DNA of 5,969 nt from CAZGWJ01 sp964529445 (GTDB taxonomy: Bacteria > Oederibacteriota > Muellerivitia > Muellerivitales > Muellerivitaceae), in contig CAZGWJ010000125.1 in the NCBI GenBank assembly GCA_964529445.1, positions 1 through 5,969 on the forward strand, written 5' to 3'. This document shows positions 1 through 4,628 of the stretch, one piece after another. Position numbers and translations under genes: made by a program. The number at the start of each line of letters is the position of its first letter. Position 1 is the stretch's first letter. The notes below the pieces were generated by a model. That model was not told where the DNA came from and did no database searches. It saw nothing but the letters and a program-made list of their open reading frames with translations.

Positions 1-214
1 CGAGGAGCGCGGGCTTTGAGACTGTTTTGCGGTAGGTCGTCGTTCCCTCCACCATTTCTTTGTTCCGACAATCGCGCCACGAGCCGTTCGCGCCGGGAAG
101 GCCGCCCCGAGGAGGGCCGCTGGAAGGGCAGGAACGGCTTGTCGCATTTGGGACCCTGTCCGCGTGTGGGCGTTGTGACAGCCCCGTTCGAAAACATCCG
201 AAAAAGGATTCATC
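1..214. other. Upstream region without a convincing gene
   Basis: No recognisable protein is encoded here. One + frame is open from the left edge into the aldolase gene, but its product is arginine-, proline- and glycine-rich and matches no family I know, so I read it as a chance high-G+C frame. An upstream + strand gene could end at the TGA at 17-19 (a tail reading EERGL) or at the TAG at 33-35 (a tail reading RSAGFETVLR). The visible part is too short to choose between them. The stretch before position 215 presumably holds the promoter and leader of the aldolase gene, but I could not find a convincing -35/-10 pair. Confidence 0.5.
204..208 (+). promoter_or_regulatory. Ribosome binding site supporting the GTG start at 215
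   Basis: AAGGA lies six bases before the GTG at 215. It supports this non-ATG start, and the conserved LDCTIRDGG strand follows directly after it, as expected for the N-terminus of this family. Confidence 0.65.
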
Positions 215-1186
215 GTGTTCCGAAAAGAGATCCAGGTCCTGGACTGTACCATCCGCGACGGCGGTCTGATCAACAACTACCAGTTCTCCGAGGACTTCGT
301 GAAGGCGGTGTACGCCGCCATCTGCGACGCGGGTGTGGACATCATCGAGCTGGGCAAGAAGCTCGTGGAAAGCCCGGAATACCCCCGCTCCAAGTACGGC
401 CCCTGGAACTATTGCGACGAGGACGTCCTGAAGCGGGTCGTGGGAAGCTACCGGGGGTCCTACCGGCCCAAGATCGCCGTGATGTTCGACATCGGCCGTA
501 TCGACCTGGAAGGGCTGGCCGTGAAGAAGGACAGTCCCGTGGACATGATCCGGACGGCCTGCTACGTCCCGCAGATTGACAAGGGCCTGGACGCCGTCAA
601 GCGATCCAAGGACAAGGGGTACGAGACGTCCCTCAACATCATGGCCGTCTCGGCGGCCATCGAGACGGACCTCATCGAGGCCCTGGAGGGCGTTGCCAAG
701 GTCCCGGAGGTGGATTGGCTCTACCTGGTGGACAGTTACGGCGCCTTCTACTCCGAGCAGATCACCTACTACCTGAACCTCTACAAGAAGTACGTCCCGG
801 TCGGGAAGCTGGGTTTCCACGGGCACAACAACATCCAGTTGGCCTACGCCAACACCCAGCAGTGCATCATCGAGGGCGTGAACATCCTGGACGCCACCAT
901 CAACGGGATGGGACGGGGAGCCGGAAACTGCCCCCTGGAACTCCTGCTGGGATTCCTCAAGAACCCGAAATTCGATGTCCGTCCCATCTACCGGGTCATC
1001 CAGGAGCATTTCGTCCCCTTGCGGAGGGAGATCGAGTGGGGCTACAACGACATCTACGGGATTTCGGGGCTCCTCAACCAGCATCCCCGCGAAGGCATGA
1101 AATGGCGGGGCGACAAGACGAAACAGGAGAAGTGCCATGACTTCTACGAATACTGCACCCGTCAGGACCTGGGTGCCATTGAATAG
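215..1186 (+). CDS. DRE-TIM metallolyase / HMGL-like aldolase (4-hydroxy-2-oxovalerate aldolase-like), substrate unknown
   Basis: This 323-residue protein is a single TIM-barrel domain of the HMGL-like (DRE-TIM) superfamily. Members use a divalent metal to make or break C-C bonds next to a 2-oxo acid or acyl-CoA. Seen in the sequence: the strand-1 signature LDCTIRDGG at residues 9-17, with Arg14 and Asp15 in the usual catalytic and metal positions; LVDSYGAF at 171-178; the metal-binding HGH at 202-204 within FHGHNN; and GMGRGAGNCPLE at 231-242, the glycine-rich loop near the C-terminal end of the barrel. The protein lacks the long C-terminal regulatory domain of isopropylmalate and homocitrate synthases, and its length fits the 4-hydroxy-2-oxovalerate aldolase-like branch. 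The usual acetaldehyde dehydrogenase partner is absent downstream, so a catechol meta-cleavage role is not supported. Homologues of this shape are also known from surface-polysaccharide loci. The fold is certain; the reaction is open. Confidence 0.9.
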   Translation: MFRKEIQVLDCTIRDGGLINNYQFSEDFVKAVYAAICDAGVDIIELGKKLVESPEYPRSKYGPWNYCDEDVLKRVVGSYRGSYRPKIAVMFDIGRIDLEGLAVKKDSPVDMIRTACYVPQIDKGLDAVKRSKDKGYETSLNIMAVSAAIETDLIEALEGVAKVPEVDWLYLVDSYGAFYSEQITYYLNLYKKYVPVGKLGFHGHNNIQLAYANTQQCIIEGVNILDATINGMGRGAGNCPLELLLGFLKNPKFDVRPIYRVIQEHFVPLRREIEWGYNDIYGISGLLNQHPREGMKWRGDKTKQEKCHDFYEYCTRQDLGAIE

Positions 1187-1210
1187 GGACTGATCGATCG
1201 GAACGACCTG

Positions 1211-1216
1211 AAAGGA
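1211..1216 (+). promoter_or_regulatory. Ribosome binding site of the DUF486 gene
   Basis: AAAGGA lies 11 bases before the ATG at 1228, at the long end of normal spacing. It sits in the 41-base gap after the aldolase stop codon. No terminator-like hairpin is visible in that gap, so co-transcription is likely. Confidence 0.5.
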
Positions 1217-1227
1217 TTCCATCGTCC

Positions 1228-1575
1228 ATGCGCACCATCGCCTTGCTGTTCGCCTCGAACCTCTTCATGACCTACGCTTGGTACGGACACCTCAAGGACA
1301 TGAGGAGCAAGCCCCTGGCCTTGGCCATCCTGGCCAGCTGGGGCATCGCCTTTTTCGAATATGTCCTCCAGGTGCCGGCGAACCGTATCGGCTACGGCAC
1401 CTTCGACCTGGCCCAGTTGAAGATCATCCAGGAAGTCATCACCATGACCGTGTTCGCGGGTTTCGTGATCATCTACATGAAACAGAAGCTGACCGTGGAC
1501 TACCTCCTGGCCTCCATCCTGCTGACCCTGGCGGTGTATCTTGTCTTCGCCAAGCCATTCACCTCGAAAGTGTGA
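1228..1575 (+). CDS. DUF486 / DMT-like four-helix small membrane protein
   Basis: This 115-residue integral membrane protein has four hydrophobic segments at about residues 3-19, 29-49, 64-84 and 91-108. The conserved features of the DUF486 family (related to the drug/metabolite transporter fold) are clear: FMTYAWYGHLK at 13-23, ASWGIAFFEYVLQVPANRIGY at 36-56 and QLKIIQEVIT at 63-72. The length is full for the family, so the gene is intact. As with other four-helix DMT-like proteins, it would probably need to dimerise to form a transport path, but the physiological role and substrate of the family are not established. It lies in the inner membrane. The 3' end overlaps the proposed start of the next gene by 35 bases. 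Family assignment is strong; any transport function is inference. Confidence 0.93.
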   Translation: MRTIALLFASNLFMTYAWYGHLKDMRSKPLALAILASWGIAFFEYVLQVPANRIGYGTFDLAQLKIIQEVITMTVFAGFVIIYMKQKLTVDYLLASILLTLAVYLVFAKPFTSKV

Positions 1576-2557
1576 CAGCTCCGGGTCCGATGGCCGCGGC
1601 GCCGCCCGCCCGGCCGGAACCGTTTGCGGTTTGTGCTCGGGTAAACGAATGGATCCCTACGTTCCCCGCATGTACGAGTTCCGGGGTCGGCACTTCGACC
1701 TGCTTCGTTGCCGCGATTGCGGGAACGTCCAGGTCGATCCCCTCCTGCGGGGATGGGTCCTGAACGGGATCTATTCACTGCCCGATTATTTCCTCCACGA
1801 CTACGATTCCGGCGTGACCGCCTCCTCGTACCTCGACAACCGCCGGTCCATCCTGGAGCGATACCGCTACGCCGCCGATCTTTTCCGGGACCGCCATCCG
1901 GAGGGCGGCCGCTTTCTCGAAGTGGGATGCGCCCACGGCTTCTTCCTCGAACGAATGCGGGAACTCGGCTGGAAGGTCACGGGGGTGGAGATCGCACCGG
2001 CAGCCGTCCGCTCTTCCCGGGGGCGGGGATTGGATGTCCGGCAGGGCGATCTCTTCAAGGCGCGGTTCGGGAAGGAAAGCTTCGATGCCATCCTCCTGGG
2101 GGATGTCCTGGAGCACGTGCCGGATCCCATCCGCCTGTTGCGCGAAGCGGGCCGCATCCTCCGGCCGGGAGGTACCTTGATCGTCAAGTGCCCGCGTTTC
2201 GTCAATTCCTGGGGCTTCCGGCTCATCTACCGGGCGGCCCTTCTCGCCCGCCCCCTGCCCATCGGCCGGATCCGGCTTTTGGGCTTGATGAAGGTCCCCT
2301 GGCACCGCGATCGGCCCGGGAGGCCCTATCATCTCTTCGAGTACAACCGTCACACGATGCGCCGTGCGCTGGAGACCGCCGGGCTGGAGGTGGCCGGGAT
2401 GAGGACCCAGGTCATCCGGATCACCTTCGTGGAACAGCTGACCCGTCGGCCGTTCCTGCGCGCCTTGTGGTGGTCCTTCTTCACCCTGATGAGGTCCGTC
2501 TGCATCGCCTTGGATCTTCCGTTCGGCAGTGTTGTGGCCGTGGCTGTCAAGCGATAG
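1541..2557 (+). CDS. Class I SAM-dependent methyltransferase with N-terminal zinc-ribbon-like element
   Basis: This 338-residue protein begins with a cysteine-rich module, CGLC at residues 29-32 and CRDC at 57-60, which looks like a four-cysteine zinc ribbon. A Rossmann-type methyltransferase core follows: motif I FLEVGCAHG at 125-133, acidic Glu150 ending the second strand (VTGVEIAP), GDVLEHVPDP at 187-196 in the motif IV region, and RILRPGGTLIVKCP at about 205-218. The C-terminal tail (about 305-338) is hydrophobic with aromatic residues, possibly for membrane or partner contact. Cysteine pairs ahead of a methyltransferase core occur in small-molecule and sugar methyltransferases and in many uncharacterised polysaccharide-locus enzymes. 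Start choice: TTG at 1541 is the only ATG, GTG or TTG between the in-frame TGA at 1523-1525 and the first cysteine pair. The next ATG (residue 37) would remove CGLC. The ribosome site before TTG is weak, so the exact start is uncertain. The substrate is unknown. Confidence 0.87.
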   Translation: MSSPSHSPRKCDSSGSDGRGAARPAGTVCGLCSGKRMDPYVPRMYEFRGRHFDLLRCRDCGNVQVDPLLRGWVLNGIYSLPDYFLHDYDSGVTASSYLDNRRSILERYRYAADLFRDRHPEGGRFLEVGCAHGFFLERMRELGWKVTGVEIAPAAVRSSRGRGLDVRQGDLFKARFGKESFDAILLGDVLEHVPDPIRLLREAGRILRPGGTLIVKCPRFVNSWGFRLIYRAALLARPLPIGRIRLLGLMKVPWHRDRPGRPYHLFEYNRHTMRRALETAGLEVAGMRTQVIRITFVEQLTRRPFLRALWWSFFTLMRSVCIALDLPFGSVVAVAVKR

Positions 2558-2561
2558 GGGG
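2556..2561 (+). promoter_or_regulatory. Ribosome binding site of the SPOUT methyltransferase gene
   Basis: AGGGGG lies four bases before the ATG at 2566 and overlaps the last bases of the preceding stop codon (TAG, 2555-2557). This arrangement fits translational coupling of the two genes. Confidence 0.5.
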
Positions 2562-2565
2562 CGGC

Positions 2566-3126
2566 ATGGTTTCCGAGGCGAAGAAGAGGCGCATGGAGAG
2601 GGATTTCCAGGACTTGAAGGCCAAGAGCCTGGAGGCACCCCGGGGACCGCACGATTTCGTCCTGGTGCTCGATCGCCTCGAACCGGATTTCAATCCGGGG
2701 AAGATCTTCCGGAGCGCCGACGCCTTCGGATGCCGGGAGATCCACCTGGTCGGCATGCCGTTCTTCGATCCCGGGCCCTCCATGGGGTCCTTCAAGCATG
2801 TCCGCTCCGTCTTCCACGATGATTTCCAATCGGCCTGTGCGTCCCTGCAGGAGGATGGGTACCGCATCTACGCTTTCATGCCGGACGCGGGCGACTCCCT
2901 TTTCGAGGAGGATTTCCCGGATCGGACCGCCTTCGTCCTGGGCAACGAGGCCCGGGGGATCTCCTTCGATCCGGCCGATCATCCGGGCGTGAAGCCGATG
3001 CGAATTCCCCAGTACGGGAACCCCCAGAGTCTGAACGTCTCGGTGGCGGCCTCCATCGCCATGTACGAGTGGGTGCGCCAGAGGGCCGTCGATCCCGGTC
3101 CCCAGGGGAAAAGGGGGAGGCGATGA
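2566..3126 (+). CDS. SPOUT-class RNA 2'-O-methyltransferase (SpoU/TrmH family)
   Basis: This 186-residue protein carries the three SpoU motifs in order. Motif 1 is NPGKIFRSADAFG at residues 43-55 (Asn43 and the catalytic-type Arg49). Motif 2 is FVLGNEARGIS at 123-133 (LGxExxG). Motif 3 is IPQYGNPQSLNVSVAASIAMYE at 147-168, which contributes the trefoil knot that binds S-adenosylmethionine. Family members methylate the 2'-OH of ribose in tRNA or rRNA and act as cytoplasmic dimers. There is no N-terminal L30e-like substrate-binding domain as in RlmB-type enzymes, only about 30 charged residues before the first strand, so this is a compact single-domain form like TrmH or TrmL. The target nucleotide cannot be read from the sequence, so no symbol is given. 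The reading frame is open far upstream to about 1708, but that part is a shadow of the preceding gene. ATG 2566, eight bases after the upstream stop, gives a normal N-terminus. Confidence 0.92.
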   Translation: MVSEAKKRRMERDFQDLKAKSLEAPRGPHDFVLVLDRLEPDFNPGKIFRSADAFGCREIHLVGMPFFDPGPSMGSFKHVRSVFHDDFQSACASLQEDGYRIYAFMPDAGDSLFEEDFPDRTAFVLGNEARGISFDPADHPGVKPMRIPQYGNPQSLNVSVAASIAMYEWVRQRAVDPGPQGKRGRR

Positions 3127-3183
3127 TGCCGGGATCCCCTCGGACAGGCCGGGATCCCCGCGGGGACAGGAAGGCCCCGGCAT
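3127..3183 (+). repeat. Spacer with imperfect tandem repeat and inverted arms
   Basis: The spacer between the SPOUT and thioredoxin-like genes holds two near-identical units, at 3128-3147 (20 bases) and 3148-3169 (22 bases). Both begin GCCGGGATCCCC and end GGACAG, with a small difference between. The second unit contains the perfect 12-base palindrome TCCCCGCGGGGA at 3155-3166. ATGCCGGG at 3126-3133 is the exact reverse complement of CCCGGCAT at 3176-3183, so the spacer could close into a hairpin whose 3' arm covers the first two bases of the next start codon. There is no T-run, so it does not look like a rho-independent terminator. Confidence 0.6.
3168..3174 (+). promoter_or_regulatory. Ribosome binding site of the thioredoxin-like gene
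   Basis: AGGAAGG lies seven bases before the ATG at 3182, at good spacing. It falls between the 12-base palindrome (3155-3166) and the 3' inverted arm (3176-3183), so RNA folding there could affect its access. Confidence 0.6.
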
Positions 3184-3769
3184 GAGCGAAACGCCATCCA
3201 GCCAGCTCCTGCCCCTCGGGGCGCCTGCTCCCGAGATCGGGCTTCCGGACGTCGTCACGGGGAAGACCGTCTGGTTGTCCACCTTTTCGGACAGCGCGCT
3301 TCTTCTCGTCGTCTTCCTTTGCAACCACTGCCCCTACGTCAAGCACGTCCGCGTCGAGTTGGCGCGGATCGCCCTGGACTACCGGACCGCCGGACTGGCG
3401 ATGGTGGGGATCTCGTCGAACGACGTCGAAACCCATCCCCAGGACGATCCGGTGTTCCTGCGCAACATGGCCCGCGATTCGGGATTCGTCTTTCCCCTGT
3501 GCTATGACGAGTCCCAGGAGGTGGCCCAAGCCTACCGGGCCGCCTGCACGCCGGATTTCTTCCTTTTCGACCGGGATCGGCGTCTTGTCTACCGCGGACG
3601 TCTGGATGCCAGCCGTCCGGGCAACGATGTCCCGGTCACGGGCAAGGACCTCCGTCTCGCCATCCACTCGGCCTTGAAGGGGGAGGCGCCCCCGGTGCAA
3701 CAGCTCCCGAGTCTCGGTTGCAACATCAAGTGGAAACCCGGCCGCGGACCGGCAACCTTCAAGACATGA
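3182..3769 (+). CDS. Thioredoxin-fold, peroxiredoxin-like (AhpC/TSA-related) protein with CNHC motif
   Basis: This 195-residue protein has the thioredoxin fold of the peroxiredoxin-like 'thioredoxin family protein' group. The N-terminus has the typical GAPAPEIGLPDV stretch (residues 13-24). The active-site strand and helix follow as VVFLCNHCPYVKH at 43-55, with the redox pair Cys47/Cys50. CTPDFFLFD at 122-130 contains the cis-proline loop (Thr123-Pro124), and VYRGRLD is at 136-142. The C-terminal SLGCNIKWKPG at 177-187 carries a further conserved Cys180. No signal peptide or membrane segment is present, so it should act in the cytoplasm as a thiol-disulfide oxidoreductase or thiol-dependent peroxidase; the natural substrate of this subgroup is not settled. 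The length is normal and the gene looks intact. It sits seven bases before the next methyltransferase gene, which suggests co-transcription but no obvious shared function. Confidence 0.9.
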   Translation: MSETPSSQLLPLGAPAPEIGLPDVVTGKTVWLSTFSDSALLLVVFLCNHCPYVKHVRVELARIALDYRTAGLAMVGISSNDVETHPQDDPVFLRNMARDSGFVFPLCYDESQEVAQAYRAACTPDFFLFDRDRRLVYRGRLDASRPGNDVPVTGKDLRLAIHSALKGEAPPVQQLPSLGCNIKWKPGRGPATFKT

Positions 3770-3773
3770 GGAG
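3769..3773 (+). promoter_or_regulatory. Ribosome binding site of the second methyltransferase gene
   Basis: AGGAG overlaps the last base of the preceding stop codon (TGA, 3767-3769) and lies only three bases before ATG 3777. The spacing is short but the match is good, and the arrangement is typical of coupled genes. Confidence 0.5.
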
Positions 3774-3776
3774 ACC

Positions 3777-4553
3777 ATGGATCTGAAGGAACAGAGATCG
3801 AACTGGGACCTGTTCGCGGATCAGGATCCCCTCTTCGCGGTCATCTCGTGGCCCGAAAAAAAGGGACGCCGATGGGATGAAAAGGAGTTCTTCGAGAACG
3901 GGCGGCGTGAGATCCGGGGTGTCCTGCGGTACGTTTCCGGGCTCCCGGCCCGCCCGAAGCGGGGAAGGGCCATGGATTTCGGTTGCGGCGTCGGCCGGCT
4001 CACGCAGGCGCTCGCGGCTTCCTTCGAGCGCGTGACGGGCGTGGATGTCTCCCCGCGGATGCTGGATTTGGCCCGCCGGTTCGCCGGCCGGAGGGCGCGC
4101 TGCGAGTTCATCCTCAATGCCCGCCCTGATCTCTCGCTGTTCGGAGCCTCGACCTTCGATTTCGTCTATTCGAACATCACCCTCCAGCACATGCGACGCC
4201 GTCTCGCCCTTGCCTACGTCGGTGAGTTCATCCGCGTGCTCAAACCGGGAGGGATCGCGCTCTTCCAGGTGCCGTCCGACCACCGTCCGGCAACGCCTGG
4301 AAGCCGTATCCGGTGGACCCTCCGGCGCCTCCTTCCCGGCCCCTTCCTCGCGTCCTACCGCTGGTTCCAGCGGTCGATCCGGGGAAGGCCGGTCGTCGAG
4401 ATGCATACCATCCCGAAGGGGGAGGTGGTTCAGGCCGTCGAGGCCGCCGGGGGCAGGATCCTCGATATTGTCGCGGACCCGAATGCCGGACCGGAATGGC
4501 CCGGTTACCGGTACGCCGTCCTGAAACCCCGCCTCCGAGACGCGTCGTCTTGA
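3777..4553 (+). CDS. Class I SAM-dependent methyltransferase (Methyltransf_11/25 type), substrate unknown
   Basis: This 258-residue protein is a Rossmann-fold methyltransferase. Motif I is AMDFGCGVGRLTQAL at residues 65-79, followed by VTGVDVSPRML at 86-96, where Asp90 would bind the ribose of S-adenosylmethionine. FDFVYSNITLQHM at 127-139 is the motif IV region and RVLKPGGIALFQVPS at 153-167 the post-motif strand. About 60 residues, rich in charged and aromatic positions, precede the core, and roughly 90 follow it, including a basic stretch (about 175-205) that may help bind substrate. It lacks the cysteine pairs of the methyltransferase at 1541-2557 and does not look like a recent duplicate of it. 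No signal peptide or membrane segment is seen. The motifs do not separate an O-, N- or C-methyltransferase, so the substrate stays open. Confidence 0.9.
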   Translation: MDLKEQRSNWDLFADQDPLFAVISWPEKKGRRWDEKEFFENGRREIRGVLRYVSGLPARPKRGRAMDFGCGVGRLTQALAASFERVTGVDVSPRMLDLARRFAGRRARCEFILNARPDLSLFGASTFDFVYSNITLQHMRRRLALAYVGEFIRVLKPGGIALFQVPSDHRPATPGSRIRWTLRRLLPGPFLASYRWFQRSIRGRPVVEMHTIPKGEVVQAVEAAGGRILDIVADPNAGPEWPGYRYAVLKPRLRDASS

Positions 4554-4578
4554 GCATTTCGGGGGCCCCCGTTATCAT
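4550..4578 (+). promoter_or_regulatory. Candidate sigma-70-type promoter for the PAS sensor gene
   Basis: TTGAGC at 4550-4555 (four of six matches to TTGACA) and TATCAT at 4573-4578 (five of six to TATAAT) are separated by exactly 17 bases. The -35 hexamer overlaps the stop codon of the preceding gene. The spacer contains the perfect 12-base palindrome CGGGGGCCCCCG at 4560-4571, which could be an operator or chance in G+C-rich DNA. Transcription would begin about 40 bases before the TTG start at 4629. This is a match to consensus only. Confidence 0.4.
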
Positions 4579-4618
4579 GTCCTTCCAAGATCCTCCGGCG
4601 TTCCGTTGCGCCGGTCCC

Positions 4619-4624
4619 AGGTGA
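4619..4624 (+). promoter_or_regulatory. Ribosome binding site that fixes the TTG start at 4629
   Basis: AGGTGA lies four bases before the TTG at 4629. No in-frame ATG, GTG or TTG occurs between the TGA at 4551-4553 and this TTG, so together they decide the start. The next in-frame ATG would cut into the first PAS domain. Confidence 0.6.
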
Positions 4625-4628
4625 TCCC

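Noticed and set aside
16..579. Plus-strand open frame of 187 codons at the left end
   Set aside because: It overlaps the aldolase gene in another frame and has the Arg/Pro/Gly-rich composition of a shadow frame, with no known motif.
1708..2565. Upstream extension of the SPOUT gene into a 472-codon frame
   Set aside because: The extra part is an Arg/Pro/Gly-rich shadow of the zinc-ribbon methyltransferase in another frame. The SPOUT domain begins normally after ATG 2566, which has a ribosome site.
2350..3778. Two long minus-strand open frames (324 and 300 codons)
   Set aside because: They are antisense to the SPOUT, thioredoxin-like and zinc-ribbon methyltransferase genes, all of which carry clear family motifs on the + strand.
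4560..4571. CGGGGGCCCCCG as a terminator for the preceding gene
   Set aside because: The palindrome has no loop between its arms and no following T-run, so it does not fit a rho-independent terminator.
4577..4624. Possible 15-codon leader peptide ahead of the sensor gene
   Set aside because: It begins inside the candidate -10 element, lacks a ribosome site and shows no run of one amino acid or attenuator structure. Its stop overlapping the sensor's ribosome site is probably chance.
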